From: an uncultured Bacteroidales bacterium
GTDB taxonomy: Bacteria; Bacteroidota; Bacteroidia; Bacteroidales; UBA932
Direction: 5' to 3'
NCBI GenBank assembly: GCA_944322715.1
Contig: CALUPT010000006.1
Span: forward strand, 1-64,000
Length of the DNA: 64,000 nt
Position numbers and translations under genes: made by a program. Position 1 is the stretch's first letter; each line of letters opens with the position of its first letter. This document shows, in pieces, positions 1 to 8,721 of the stretch. The notes under the pieces are model-generated. The model saw nothing but the letters and a program-made list of their open reading frames with translations, searched no databases and had not been told where the DNA came from.

Positions 1-68
1 CCTCGACTTGCATGTGTTAAGCCTGCCGCTAGCGTTCATCCTGAGCCAGGATCAAACTCTTCATTGTA
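1..68 (-). rRNA. rrs: 16S rRNA, 5' end (partial)
   Basis: The reverse complement of the first bases reads as the universal start of 16S rRNA, including AGAGTTTGATCCTGGCTCAG at about 43-62 and then the conserved region ending in ACACATGCAAGTCGAGG at the window edge. Only about the first 65 nucleotides are present; the gene runs leftward out of the window. The mature 5' end is estimated at 66-70 from the position of the AATGAAGAG start typical of Bacteroidales 16S genes. Confidence 0.95.
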
Positions 69-235
69 TATTTCTATATGTCTTCGCGATCCATTGACTC
101 TTCATATTAAATCCCATTGTAAAGGAATTAACGCTACTCTCATTGTTTTCGGTACTTAGTTGTACATATAACCTTTGTACTTAAAAGTCTTTCATTATTT
201 TCAAAGAACAGACCGCTTCTTTCCGAAACGGGCTG

Positions 236-266
236 CAAAGATACGCACTTTTTGATTACCTCCAAA
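236..266 (-). promoter_or_regulatory. rRNA operon promoter
   Basis: On the minus strand TTTG (263-266), a 19-base spacer and TATCTTTG (236-243) match the Bacteroidetes -33/-7 promoter consensus exactly. It points at the 16S gene and leaves a leader of about 160 bases (70-230) in which I see no gene. Confidence 0.75.
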
Positions 267-270
267 CTTT

Positions 271-304
271 TTTGTGACTTTTTTGAAATTATTTTCTACT
301 TTTG
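271..304 (+). promoter_or_regulatory. promoter of the CHR transporter pair
   Basis: TACTTTTG at 297-304 fits the -7 consensus TAnnTTTG. A TTTG at 271-274 could be the -33 box, though the 22-base spacer is slightly long. It lies 25 bases before the ATG at 330, so translation should start there and not at the upstream ATG at 252, which precedes the promoter. The promoter is back to back with the rRNA promoter. Confidence 0.5.
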
Positions 305-329
305 CGCCGTTATCGTCTCAGTACAGGAT

Positions 330-947
330 ATGCCGGAGGTAAAGAACAGGGAGGAAGCGTCGCTTTTCAGGATTTTCATGATCTTCGCCAAGATCGGGGC
401 CTTCACCATTGGCGGAGGCTATGCCATGATACCTCTGATCCAGAACGAGATGGTCAGGCGCGGCTGGTTGGATGAGAAGGAATTTCCCGACCTCATTGCG
501 CTTTCGCAGACGGCTCCGGGCATACTCGCGGTCAACATTTCCATTTTTGTGGGCTATAAACTGAGGGGAACGAAGGGAAGCGTAGTGGCGACGCTCGGAA
601 GCATTGTCCCCTCTTTCCTTATAATCCTTGTGATTGCGATGGCTTTCACTGGGTATCAGGACAATCCTGTCGTAATGCGCATTTTCAAGGGGATCAGACC
701 GGTCGTCGTGGCCCTGATTGCCGCCCCGATGGTCAGAATGGCAATGAAGAACAACGGCAAATGGTGGCATTGGGCCATAATGCTCGCCTCTCTTGCAATG
801 ACGGCTTTCCTTGGCATTTCACCTATATATATTATGTTGTGCGTAATAGTCATTGCGGCGGCGGTCACTATGTATAACGACAAGAGGTACAGGAGGAAGA
901 TGCATATCAAGGAACTCAAAGGGAAAAAGAGGGAGGAAGGGAAATGA
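330..947 (+). CDS. CHR-family (chromate) transporter, first subunit
   Basis: This 205-residue membrane protein is a short-chain CHR transporter, the half-size form that works as a pair. The glycine-rich stretch FTIGGGYAMIPL (about residues 25-36) and a following ALSQTAPG motif are the family signatures; four to five further hydrophobic segments follow and the tail is basic. CHR proteins are inner-membrane anion transporters known for chromate efflux, but in Bacteroidetes the physiological substrate is usually untested. The start at 330 was chosen because the longer reading would begin upstream of the promoter and lacks family similarity. The stop overlaps the start of the next gene by four bases, so the two subunits are translationally coupled. 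Confidence 0.88.
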   Translation: MPEVKNREEASLFRIFMIFAKIGAFTIGGGYAMIPLIQNEMVRRGWLDEKEFPDLIALSQTAPGILAVNISIFVGYKLRGTKGSVVATLGSIVPSFLIILVIAMAFTGYQDNPVVMRIFKGIRPVVVALIAAPMVRMAMKNNGKWWHWAIMLASLAMTAFLGISPIYIMLCVIVIAAAVTMYNDKRYRRKMHIKELKGKKREEGK

Positions 948-1492
948 TATATCTTGAACTTTTCATGACCTTCTTCGTGATCGGCATCTTTACGATAGGC
1001 GGCGGCTATGCCATGCTTTCCATTATCCAGGCGCAGGTGGTGACGGTCCACAACTGGATCGATGAACAGACATTTACGGATATAATCGCCATTTCCCAGA
1101 TGACTCCGGGGCCGATAGGCATCAACAGCGCGACCTATATAGGGTACAGTGTCCTCCATGCGGCAGGGGCATCCGAGTTCATGTGCGTGCTCGGTTCCTT
1201 CACTACCACCGTGGCGGCCGTGCTTCCGTCCTTCATTATCGTGCTGGCATTGTGCCATGTCTATGCGAAGTTCAGCCGCAACACTGTGTTTGAGGGAGTG
1301 ATGTCATGGCTGAGGCCGGCAATCATAGGGCTTATAGGTGCTGCCGCCATCGTCCTCATGACTCCGGACAATTTTGTCGACTGGACCAGCTGGCTGCTGT
1401 TCCTCGCGGCATTTTTCGTCTCGCTTGCCATGAAGGCCAATCCTATTCTGGTCATTGTCGCCGGCGGAGTCGCGGGATATTTCCTTTATTGA
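944..1492 (+). CDS. CHR-family (chromate) transporter, second subunit
   Basis: This is the partner of the preceding gene, 182 residues, starting in an ATGA overlap. It repeats the family signature (FTIGGGYAML near residue 20, then AISQMTPGPIGIN near residue 50) and has about five to six membrane segments. In short-chain CHR systems the two subunits are thought to insert with opposite topology and form a heterodimer. The next gene begins 31 bases later on the same strand and may be co-transcribed, although a functional link to it is not evident. Confidence 0.88.
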   Translation: MIYLELFMTFFVIGIFTIGGGYAMLSIIQAQVVTVHNWIDEQTFTDIIAISQMTPGPIGINSATYIGYSVLHAAGASEFMCVLGSFTTTVAAVLPSFIIVLALCHVYAKFSRNTVFEGVMSWLRPAIIGLIGAAAIVLMTPDNFVDWTSWLLFLAAFFVSLAMKANPILVIVAGGVAGYFLY

Positions 1493-1523
1493 CGGCGGGC
1501 GGCAGTCCGCAGGTGGAGAAGTT

Positions 1524-3197
1524 ATGGATTGGATCAGCAGCATATTTACGGAACAGACATTCACCCAGGCTATCCTGGTGCTGTGCATTATATGTGCGGT
1601 CGGCCTGGCTCTGTCCAGGATCAGGATATGGGGGATATCGCTCGGAGTGACTTTCGTGTTTTTCACAGGCATCCTTGCCGGGCATTTCGGTATCAGGATC
1701 AACCAGGACATGCTGCTTTTCGCACAGAATTTCGGTCTTGTGCTGTATATCTATTCCCTCGGGGTCCAGGTAGGGCCCGGTTTTTTCACATCCTTCAAAC
1801 AGGGAGGGGTAAAGCTCAATCTTCTTGCGACTGTCCTGCTTGTGCTCGGTTCTGCAATGGCTGTCGCCCTTGTCCCGCTGACAGGCATAGACCTTACGGA
1901 GATGATGGGACTTCTGTGCGGAGCCGTCACCAACACACCGATGCTCGGTGCCGGACAGCAGACCCTGCTGCAGATGGAGCCGGGAAATATGGATGGAAGC
2001 AACGAAATGGCCCTTGCGTGTGCTGTAGGATATCCGTTCGGTGTCATAGGGGTGATCCTGGCGGTGATTGTCCTCAAGTCCATTTTCGGAGGCAGGCGGA
2101 ACGGAAGTCAGCAGAAGGATGACAGTCTGGAAAACACCTTTGTCGCCGAATATCATGTGAGCAATCCGGCAGTGTTCGGCCGCAGCATAAAGGAAATCAT
2201 GCCGCTTTCCGGACGGCGGTTCGTGATTTCCCGCGTCTGGAAAGATGGCAAGGTCAGCATCCCGACTTCCGATACGGTGATAGACAGGGATGACCACCTG
2301 CTCATAATTTCCGGCAAACATGATGTGGATGCGATAAGGACCCTGTTCGGAGACCAGGAAAACACGGACTGGAACAAGAAGGATATCGACTGGAACTCAA
2401 TAGACAGCGAACTGGTGTCGCGCCATGTCCTGGTCACAAGGCCGGCCCTGAACGGGGTGAAGCTCGGCTCGCTTAAGTTGAGAAACTCATACGGCATCAA
2501 TATCACGAGGGTCAACAGGGCGGGCATCGACCTGCTTGCCTCCCCGTCTCTGCGGCTGCAGTTGGGAGACAAACTGACGATAGTAGGGGAGACCAAGGCG
2601 ATAGACAATGTCGCCACCATTCTCGGCAACCAGGAGAAACAGCTCCGCAACCCGAACCTGTTCGCTATTTTCATCGGGCTTGCCATAGGTCTGGTCATAG
2701 GCTCCATCCCCTTCACCATCCCGGGAATCAGCATGCCGGTGAAACTCGGGCTTGCCGGAGGTCCCATCATAACAGGAATCCTGATGGGGGCGTTCGGCCC
2801 GAGATTCCACCTTTCGATATATACTACGCGCAGTGCAAATCTGATGCTCCGCCAGCTCGGTCTGATCATCTATCTTGCAGGTCTTGGGCTCGGTGCAGGC
2901 AAGGATTTCTTCGAGACCGTATTCCGCACGGAGGGTCTTGTATGGATTGCCGTCAGCTTCGCTCTGGCTGTGGTCCCGGTGCTTGTTGTCGGGTTCATCT
3001 CCATGAAATGGGCCAAAACGGATTATGCCGGCAGTGTCGGGATGCTCTGCGGAAGCATGGCCAATCCCATAGCTCTGGACTATGCCAACTCCACTGTCGA
3101 AGGGGATGAACCGTCTGTAGCATACGCGACGGTCTATCCGTTCTCTATCTTTCTGAGAGTGATATCGATACAGATTATTCTGCTGGTATTCGGCTAA
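1524..3197 (+). CDS. AspT/YidE/YbjL-type antiporter with RCK_C domains
   Basis: A 557-residue inner-membrane transporter. Two copies of the hydrophobic duplication domain typical of the aspartate:alanine exchanger superfamily (about residues 10-190 and 390-557) flank two TrkA-C-like cytoplasmic domains (about 205-380). The second half of each membrane domain carries the conserved GxxxNTPML/SMANPIALDYA-type segments. Family members exchange dicarboxylates or amino acids, but the substrate here cannot be read. The start at 1524 is preceded by GGTGGAGAAG at good spacing; an in-frame ATG at 1455 lies inside the preceding gene. The end overlaps by 23 bases the convergent flippase gene, so the two messages are antisense at their 3' ends. 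Confidence 0.85.
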   Translation: MDWISSIFTEQTFTQAILVLCIICAVGLALSRIRIWGISLGVTFVFFTGILAGHFGIRINQDMLLFAQNFGLVLYIYSLGVQVGPGFFTSFKQGGVKLNLLATVLLVLGSAMAVALVPLTGIDLTEMMGLLCGAVTNTPMLGAGQQTLLQMEPGNMDGSNEMALACAVGYPFGVIGVILAVIVLKSIFGGRRNGSQQKDDSLENTFVAEYHVSNPAVFGRSIKEIMPLSGRRFVISRVWKDGKVSIPTSDTVIDRDDHLLIISGKHDVDAIRTLFGDQENTDWNKKDIDWNSIDSELVSRHVLVTRPALNGVKLGSLKLRNSYGINITRVNRAGIDLLASPSLRLQLGDKLTIVGETKAIDNVATILGNQEKQLRNPNLFAIFIGLAIGLVIGSIPFTIPGISMPVKLGLAGGPIITGILMGAFGPRFHLSIYTTRSANLMLRQLGLIIYLAGLGLGAGKDFFETVFRTEGLVWIAVSFALAVVPVLVVGFISMKWAKTDYAGSVGMLCGSMANPIALDYANSTVEGDEPSVAYATVYPFSIFLRVISIQIILLVFG

Positions 3198-4776
3198 GAC
3201 GCTCCCTGCCATCCGATCCGGCATTGCCGTTTCTCTCTCCGGGCTTTTTTCTGACAATCAGATAAGCCAAAACGAGATAGACGGCTATAAGGGCTGTATG
3301 CACGGCAAATTCGGCGATGAGCGGTCCGGCAGATGATGTCCCTATGGCCACATTGCCGAACAGCAGCCTGTCCGCCGCTGCGGAAATCCCGTATATTCCG
3401 AGCATGACGGCAAAAATCGCGGCGAGCCTTCCCCATCTGTACGGTACAGGATAGTATTTCTGTCCGAGTACCGCGCTGATGACGAACATTACCGCATAGC
3501 TTGAAAGGTGGGCGTAAGCCGATGCCCAGTAGGAATACTTCGGCATGAAGACAATATTGACGGCCATTGTAACCGCCAGTCCTGCGAGGGTTATGTATAT
3601 CGCCATTCCTGTCTTTCCGGAGAGCTTGTACCACATCGACACGTTGAACAGCATTCCGAGGAACATGTATGAAATGAGCATGACCGGCACTATCCCGATC
3701 CCTTCCCGGAAGTCCCGGCCGAGTATCAGGGAGATGATGTCGATGTACAGCATGACCCCGAGAAAAGCCAGGGCGCAGAAAGCCGTGAAGTATTCCATTA
3801 CCCTGGCATACAATTCTTTCGACCCCTTGTCCCCTGCCCGCTGGAAGAAGAATGGCTCTGCGGCGAACCGGAACATCTGTATGAACAGGGACATTATCAC
3901 CGAAAGCTTGACAGCCGCCTGATATATCCCGAGGCTCGAGCGCCACGCTTCCGATCCGGTGTCGAAGAAGCGGAACAGTATCCTGTCGAGGAAATCATTG
4001 ATTATGCCTGGAAGCGCCGCCACCATGAGCGGGAGGGAATATATGAGCATCTGCTTGAGAAGTCTGCCGTCGAATTCGAATGAAAATCGCAGCAGAGACG
4101 GCAGAAACAGCAGCCCGCATACGACGCAACTGACGAAGATGGCAAATATGACGTATGAAAAGTCCGGTACCGGCGATACGAAATGCAGAAGCCAGATATC
4201 GGATGATGCGAGCTCTGCAGCCCGGATTCCGAGAGCGGCTGCCTTTCCTGAGCAGAAGCCGGCGAACGGGAAGAACAGCAGGATATTCACCGTCGTTTCG
4301 GTTATTATCTTTATGGTCTTGAAGATGGCGAACCTGAATGCCTTGTGTTCCTGGCGCAACTTGGCGAAAAGGATTGCTGTAATGCTGTCCAGGGCGAGGA
4401 TTCCTCCCACATACATGATGCAGTTGTCGTATCCCCGATATCCGAGACCTGAAGCTATCGGACCTGCGAATGCGATCATCAGCGCGAGAAAGGCCATGCT
4501 CACGCCGGTGACGGTCGCAAGGGCATTGGAATATACCGCTTTCGTGCTGACTCCCTCGCGATTGGCGAACCTGAAACAGCCCGTTTCCAGGCCGAGAACG
4601 AGAATAACCTGAAGGACAGCGATATATGCCATGAATTCCGTTACGACCCCATAACTTTCAGTGGTCAGGCAACGGGTATATATCGGGACAAACAGAAAAT
4701 TGATTATCCTTGCCAGAATGGTGCTGAGCCCGTATATGGCAGTCTCTCCTGCCAGCTGTTTCAGAGGATTTCCCAT
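3175..4776 (-). CDS. oligosaccharide/lipopolysaccharide flippase (Wzx/MATE-like)
   Basis: A protein of 533 residues with 12-14 predicted membrane helices, of the polysaccharide biosynthesis protein family in the MOP flippase superfamily. The N-terminus (GETAIYGLSTILARIINF then PIYTR) is characteristic of Bacteroidetes members. Such proteins move undecaprenyl-linked glycans across the inner membrane. I chose the start at 4776 because family members begin at the MGNPLKQLA sequence; an in-frame ATG at 4815 would add 13 residues. No glycosyltransferases sit next to it, so it is not obviously part of a capsule locus. The C-terminal tail is basic. Confidence 0.82.
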   Translation of the reverse strand: MGNPLKQLAGETAIYGLSTILARIINFLFVPIYTRCLTTESYGVVTEFMAYIAVLQVILVLGLETGCFRFANREGVSTKAVYSNALATVTGVSMAFLALMIAFAGPIASGLGYRGYDNCIMYVGGILALDSITAILFAKLRQEHKAFRFAIFKTIKIITETTVNILLFFPFAGFCSGKAAALGIRAAELASSDIWLLHFVSPVPDFSYVIFAIFVSCVVCGLLFLPSLLRFSFEFDGRLLKQMLIYSLPLMVAALPGIINDFLDRILFRFFDTGSEAWRSSLGIYQAAVKLSVIMSLFIQMFRFAAEPFFFQRAGDKGSKELYARVMEYFTAFCALAFLGVMLYIDIISLILGRDFREGIGIVPVMLISYMFLGMLFNVSMWYKLSGKTGMAIYITLAGLAVTMAVNIVFMPKYSYWASAYAHLSSYAVMFVISAVLGQKYYPVPYRWGRLAAIFAVMLGIYGISAAADRLLFGNVAIGTSSAGPLIAEFAVHTALIAVYLVLAYLIVRKKPGERNGNAGSDGRERLSRIPAE

Positions 4777-4842
4777 AATGTCCGCAAAAATATCCCATAA
4801 AATCCGAAATGGCAAAAAATTGATGTCCTTGAAAGTCGCACG

Positions 4843-4874
4843 CTTGTCATTTGTCCGTTAATTTTGTATGTTTG
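4843..4874 (+). promoter_or_regulatory. promoter of nagB
   Basis: TATGTTTG at 4867-4874 matches the -7 consensus; CTTG at 4843-4846 is a one-mismatch -33 box with a 20-base spacer. The nagB start is 53 bases downstream. Confidence 0.55.
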
Positions 4875-4926
4875 TAAGTTGTTTGCCGGTATGCTGCCGG
4901 CGGATATTCCTTAAAACCTATTAATA

Positions 4927-5721
4927 ATGAGACTTATTATCGAAGACACCAACGAGAACGCCGGGAAATGGGCTGCCCGTTACATTGCCGGCAAGATCAA
5001 TGCGCATCAGAAAGTCAGCGACAAGCCTTTTGTGCTCGGCCTGCCTACCGGATCCACTCCGCTTTCGACCTACAGGGAACTGATCGCAATGTGCGGGGCA
5101 GGCGAAGTCTCTTTCAGGAATGTGGTCACATTCAATATGGATGAGTATGTAGGACTTCCTGAGGACCATCCCGAGAGCTACCATTCTTTCATGTGGAACA
5201 ATCTTTTCAGCCACATAGACATCGACCCGAAGAACGTCAATATCCTCAACGGCAATGCGGAGGATCCCCGGAAGGAATGCGATGGATACGAGGAACGCAT
5301 CCGCAAGGCAGGAGGTATCGACCTGTTTCTCGGAGGAGTAGGGGAGGATGGCCATCTCGCGTTCAACGAGCCGTTCTCTTCCCTCAGTTCCCGTACGAGG
5401 ATCAAGACCCTTACCTATAATACAAGGGTGGTGAATTCTCGATTCTTTGACAATGATGTGGACAAGGTTCCGCAGCGGGCGCTGACAGTCGGCGTAGGTA
5501 CTGTTCTCGATGCCCGCGAGGTGCTCATACTCGCTCTCGGGGAGAAAAAGGCCCGGTCCGTACAGCAATGTGTGGAAGGGGCATACAGCCATGCCTGGAC
5601 CATTACCGCCCTGCAGGTCCATCCGAAGGGCATCCTGGTCTGCGATGAGGGTGCAGCAGAGGAACTCAAGGTTTCCACCTACCGCTACTTCAAGGACATA
5701 GAGAAAGACAACATAATCTGA
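4927..5721 (+). CDS. nagB: glucosamine-6-phosphate deaminase
   Basis: NagB converts glucosamine 6-phosphate to fructose 6-phosphate and ammonia, feeding amino sugars from mucin or peptidoglycan into glycolysis. At 264 residues it is the usual length. The catalytic residues fall at the same numbers as in the E. coli enzyme: Asp72 in [10 protein letters not shown], Asp141 and His143 in [11 protein letters not shown], and Glu148. The phosphate-binding LPTGSTP loop is at 39-45. It has its own promoter and is followed after 16 bases by a cyclophilin gene that may share the message. Confidence 0.96.
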   Translation: MRLIIEDTNENAGKWAARYIAGKINAHQKVSDKPFVLGLPTGSTPLSTYRELIAMCGAGEVSFRNVVTFNMDEYVGLPEDHPESYHSFMWNNLFSHIDIDPKNVNILNGNAEDPRKECDGYEERIRKAGGIDLFLGGVGEDGHLAFNEPFSSLSSRTRIKTLTYNTRVVNSRFFDNDVDKVPQRALTVGVGTVLDAREVLILALGEKKARSVQQCVEGAYSHAWTITALQVHPKGILVCDEGAAEELKVSTYRYFKDIEKDNII

Positions 5722-5737
5722 TATTCTCTGTAATACG

Positions 5738-6418
5738 ATGAAAAATATTGTTTTGACATTAGGTGCGCTGGCCGTAACGGTCATGATGGCGGTATCCTGC
5801 AACTGTTCCGGCAACAGGACTGCGGAAGAAGGGGCGGACGGACAGCCGGCCGCGGCAGCCGACACCGTAAAGACTGATGACATGAATTTCAATCCGGCAG
5901 ATCTCCCCGAGGAACCGATATTCAATATCGAGACCAACCTCGGGACAATCAAGGTAAAACTCTACGGCAAGACCCCGAAACACAGGGACAATTTCATAAA
6001 GCTCGCCCATGAGCACTTCTATGACGGGACATTGTTCCATAGGGTAATAAACGGTTTCATGATCCAGGGCGGAGACCCTCTGTCCAAGGATCCGTCCAAG
6101 AGAAACCTCTACGGGACTGGCGGTCCGGAATACACGGTTCCGGCAGAATTCGTCCCTGAATATACCCACAGGAAAGGAGCGCTTGCCGCCGCCCGGCGCG
6201 GGGATGCCGCCAATCCCAAGAGGGCATCTTCCGGTTCCCAGTTCTATCTTGTCCAGGATGAAGCGGCGTGCAGCCAGCTGGATGGACAGTACACCGTATT
6301 CGGAGAGACTGTGGAGGGGCTGGATGTTATAGACAGGATTGCCGCTGTCGCGACAGATGGCAGGGACTGTCCTCTCAATGATGTGAGGATAATCCGCGTG
6401 TATCCGGATATGGACTGA
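5738..6418 (+). CDS. cyclophilin-type peptidyl-prolyl isomerase, lipoprotein
   Basis: A 226-residue secreted prolyl isomerase. Residues 1-21 form a signal peptide ending in a lipobox (AVSC), so the mature protein is probably lipid-anchored in the envelope. After a low-complexity linker rich in Ala, Asp and Glu, the cyclophilin domain starts near residue 65 (GTIKVKLYGKTPKHRDNF), with the catalytic-core motifs FHRVINGFMIQGGDP and the later SGSQFYLVQD. It likely assists folding of exported proteins. It lies 16 bases behind nagB. Confidence 0.92.
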   Translation: MKNIVLTLGALAVTVMMAVSCNCSGNRTAEEGADGQPAAAADTVKTDDMNFNPADLPEEPIFNIETNLGTIKVKLYGKTPKHRDNFIKLAHEHFYDGTLFHRVINGFMIQGGDPLSKDPSKRNLYGTGGPEYTVPAEFVPEYTHRKGALAAARRGDAANPKRASSGSQFYLVQDEAACSQLDGQYTVFGETVEGLDVIDRIAAVATDGRDCPLNDVRIIRVYPDMD

Positions 6419-6450
6419 TTTCCGGTAATGTCCGGACCTGTAGTGAAAAT

Positions 6451-7143
6451 ATGATTCCAGGACATTTCAGGTATGTCTTTTTCGATGCGGATGACACTCT
6501 CTGGAGGAATGAGGAGTTTTTCCGGGAGGCGGAATCCAGATTCGCACGGCTGCTCTCTCCCTTTGCAGGGAGGGAGCAGGTCGTTGATGTCGTGACGCGC
6601 AATCAGGAAAAAAATATCCCCGTGTTCGGCTATGGTTCCAAGACATTCATGATCGGCATGCTCGACACGGCGGCGGAGATTTGCGGGGACAGGTTTGATA
6701 CCGGTATATATCTTGAGACCAAGCGGATCATAACGGAACTCGCATACCATGAGTTTGAACTTGTGGATGGAGTGGAGGATGTGCTGAAAGCCCTGTCCGG
6801 AAAATACAGGCTGGCCATAGCGACCAAGGGTGATCTGATCGAACAGCTTACAAAATTCAGGGAATCCGGGCTTGACGGGTATTTCCATCATATAGAGGTG
6901 TTGCCTGCCAAGAGCGAGGATGATTACCGCAGGATGGCAAGGAAACTGGACATACTTCCTGAGGAGATTCTGATGGTCGGGAATGCTGTCAAATCGGATA
7001 TTGCTCCGGTTGTGGCTGTAGGCGGTACGGCAATCCATGTGCCATATACAGTTACATGGCATCATGAGATGATGGAGATGCCGGAGTCGGACAGGATTTA
7101 TGAAATAAAAAGCATTAAAAACTTACCTGAACTACTTCTGTAG
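6451..7143 (+). CDS. HAD-superfamily hydrolase
   Basis: A 230-residue haloacid-dehalogenase-like phosphatase. Motif I is FFDADDTLW (residues 9-17) with the nucleophile Asp11 and the acid/base Asp13. The helical cap lies between about 18 and 105, motif II is near IATKGD, motif III uses a lysine near residue 150, and motif IV is VGNAVKSDIAPV. Such enzymes dephosphorylate small phosphorylated metabolites; the substrate is not predictable. The gene ends eight bases before a sigma-54-like promoter. Confidence 0.85.
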   Translation: MIPGHFRYVFFDADDTLWRNEEFFREAESRFARLLSPFAGREQVVDVVTRNQEKNIPVFGYGSKTFMIGMLDTAAEICGDRFDTGIYLETKRIITELAYHEFELVDGVEDVLKALSGKYRLAIATKGDLIEQLTKFRESGLDGYFHHIEVLPAKSEDDYRRMARKLDILPEEILMVGNAVKSDIAPVVAVGGTAIHVPYTVTWHHEMMEMPESDRIYEIKSIKNLPELLL

Positions 7144-7150
7144 GCTATTT

Positions 7151-7166
7151 TGGCACAGGCTTTGCA
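7151..7166 (+). promoter_or_regulatory. sigma-54 (RpoN)-type promoter
   Basis: TGGCAC (7151-7156), five bases and TTGCA (7162-7166) fit the -24/-12 consensus, with the invariant GG and GC 12 bases apart. The predicted start is near 7177. There is no plus-strand protein gene downstream, only a short segment ending in a strong hairpin. Confidence 0.55.
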
Positions 7167-7176
7167 ATATTTTGAG

Positions 7177-7255
7177 CCGAATAGTTTTTTCATAGGTTAA
7201 GTTTTAGGTTAGAATTGCGCCGCCCTTGCGATGTGAATCGCGAGGGCGGTATCTT
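7177..7255 (+). ncRNA. candidate sigma-54-dependent small RNA
   Basis: The segment from the predicted start near 7177 to the end of the hairpin at 7249 is about 75 nucleotides. It contains a direct repeat of AGGTTA (AGGTTAAGTTTTAGGTTAG, 7194-7212) in an unstructured stretch and ends in a 13-bp stem. No reasonable reading frame is present. This is inferred from promoter plus terminator-like structure only; no expression data and no known family were matched. Confidence 0.4.
7220..7249 (+). terminator. strong hairpin, terminator between convergent genes
   Basis: CCGCCCTTGCGAT pairs with ATCGCGAGGGCGG around a GTGA loop, 13 pairs with one G-U. The tail is only moderately T-rich (TATCTTATT). It separates the HAD hydrolase and candidate sRNA from the convergent Rpn gene. 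Confidence 0.6.
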
Positions 7256-7294
7256 ATTGCATCCTCCCTGATTCTTCGCATCTGGTTTCCCGCA

Positions 7295-8368
7295 TCAGAG
7301 TCCTGCAATCTCCTGTGCAGACAGCCCGGTTGCAGCAGCGATTGTCCCTATCGCCACTCCCTGTCCTTTCAATGCCTTTGCTATCAGAACTCTTTCTGCG
7401 GCCTTGCCTTCAGCCATTCCCTCCGCCAGTCCTTCTGCGTGCCCTTCCGCAATGGCTTTCTTCCTGGCGAATGCGATGGTGTTCCTGTAGTCGTTCTCGG
7501 TCATCATATCTCGTTCGTATTGGTTTATCCGTTCCCTGTCGTACGCCGCTATCTCCGCCGCCCTGAAGATCCTCCCGAAGACACTCTCCTCCAGTTCGGG
7601 CGGCATGCAGCAGAGCCCCGGCATGTTCTTCAGCGTGTACATCCACCGGTCCATGTACGTCTCCAGTTCGCCGGCCTCCTTGTCGAAGGTCCCCACCTCG
7701 AGGAAGACGAACCTGAGGTTCTCCGTCATCAGCTCCCCGGTTTCGCACTCCCTCAGTTCGTACCGGTGTACCCTCCTGTCCCTCCACCTGTCCTCCTCCC
7801 CCGCAGGGTACCTGTGCTCCATCCCGAAGTTGAGAATCCCGACCATGCACACCGGAGTCAGCGCGTAGTCCCAGTCCCCTCTCCTGCCCTGCTCCCGGAT
7901 GGGGAAGGTGGAGTAGTACAGGGCCCTGTCGCGGAAGTGTTCCTGGTCCTTTTTCTGCACCTCCACCACGAACCTCTCCCTCTCCCGGGTCATGCAGACG
8001 ACATCGAATACGGTCTTCCTGTCGCTCCCGGAGAGCCCCTGGTTCTCGTTCCGGAGGTAGGATATGTCCGTAATCCTCTTCCGGGGGAAGAGGGTCTGCA
8101 GGAGGGCGATGAGGAACTCCTTGTTGGCCTCGCTGCCGAAGAGTGTCTTGAACCCCCAGTCGGAGAGCGGGTCGATGTACCTAACCCTCTTCCCTCCTAT
8201 CACCACCGTACGGTCTATGGCCGCCTCTCCGTTCTCTCCATCCCTGTCCTGGGCCGCACCGTCCGTCATTGCCGCATCCTCACCCATCTGCGCAATCCTG
8301 TCCTCTCCGTTTCCGGCTGTCCCTCCGTCCCGAGCAGGGACAGGCTTCTCATCGCTCCGCGTTCCCAT
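7295..8368 (-). CDS. Rpn-family PD-(D/E)XK nuclease/putative transposase-like protein
   Basis: A 357-residue member of the Rpn/transposase_31-like family, which has a PD-(D/E)XK nuclease fold and whose members promote RecA-independent recombination. The family start YIDPLSDWGFKTLFG is near residue 65; the nuclease core follows with FDVVC and FVVEVQKKDQ, which carries the catalytic E-x-Q/K. The C-terminus has the usual AEG repeats (AEGHAEGLAEGMAEGKA) and a short helix-turn-helix-like end. Family members normally begin a few residues before YIDPLSD. This one has about 60 extra polar residues rich in Gly, Asp and Ala, so either the start is internal or the extension is real. No inverted repeats mark it as a mobile element. 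Confidence 0.8.
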   Translation of the reverse strand: MGTRSDEKPVPARDGGTAGNGEDRIAQMGEDAAMTDGAAQDRDGENGEAAIDRTVVIGGKRVRYIDPLSDWGFKTLFGSEANKEFLIALLQTLFPRKRITDISYLRNENQGLSGSDRKTVFDVVCMTRERERFVVEVQKKDQEHFRDRALYYSTFPIREQGRRGDWDYALTPVCMVGILNFGMEHRYPAGEEDRWRDRRVHRYELRECETGELMTENLRFVFLEVGTFDKEAGELETYMDRWMYTLKNMPGLCCMPPELEESVFGRIFRAAEIAAYDRERINQYERDMMTENDYRNTIAFARKKAIAEGHAEGLAEGMAEGKAAERVLIAKALKGQGVAIGTIAAATGLSAQEIAGL

Positions 8369-8643
8369 CTGTCTGCAAGTTTAACAAATTATACATTAAA
8401 TGTCAAGATCTTCCGTGCCGGCCGCCGGAGGGCCCCATCCCGTGGAGTGGGACGTCTGCCGTCGCTGCAGGCCGTGCTCCGGTATCTGGTTGCAAAACAA
8501 GGAAAACCCGGAATCTCTGTCAAGACCCCGGGAGCAGGTTTTTACGTTTTCGGGGATGATTTTTACGTTTTTTGGTAAAATTTCTCTTTTGAGGATATGT
8601 TTTTTACTTTTTTGCAATGTTAACAAAATTTAATTGACATTGA
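8369..8643. other. intergenic region without a recognised gene
   Basis: The left part is GC-rich and unlike the AT-rich right part. A weak minus-strand -7-like box (TATAATTTG, 8384-8392) may serve the Rpn gene. Two copies of TTTTTACGTTTT occur near 8537-8580. A 77-codon plus-strand frame at 8400-8633 has no family features and is not called. Confidence 0.4.
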
Positions 8644-8674
8644 TTTGCGTTAACGGTTTATTTGTTTAAATTTG
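8644..8674 (+). promoter_or_regulatory. promoter of the OB/BACON lipoprotein gene
   Basis: TTTG (8644-8647), a 19-base spacer and TAAATTTG (8667-8674) form an exact Bacteroidetes promoter. The gene starts at 8722, giving a leader of about 40 bases. Confidence 0.75.
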
Positions 8675-8721
8675 CCGCTGAATGCGATAAAGTTGTAACA
8701 ATTCGTTAACATTATACTATT

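Noticed and set aside
8400..8633. 77-codon ORF between the Rpn gene and the OB lipoprotein gene
   Set aside because: Composition changes abruptly within it, it overlaps the AT-rich promoter region and shows no family features.
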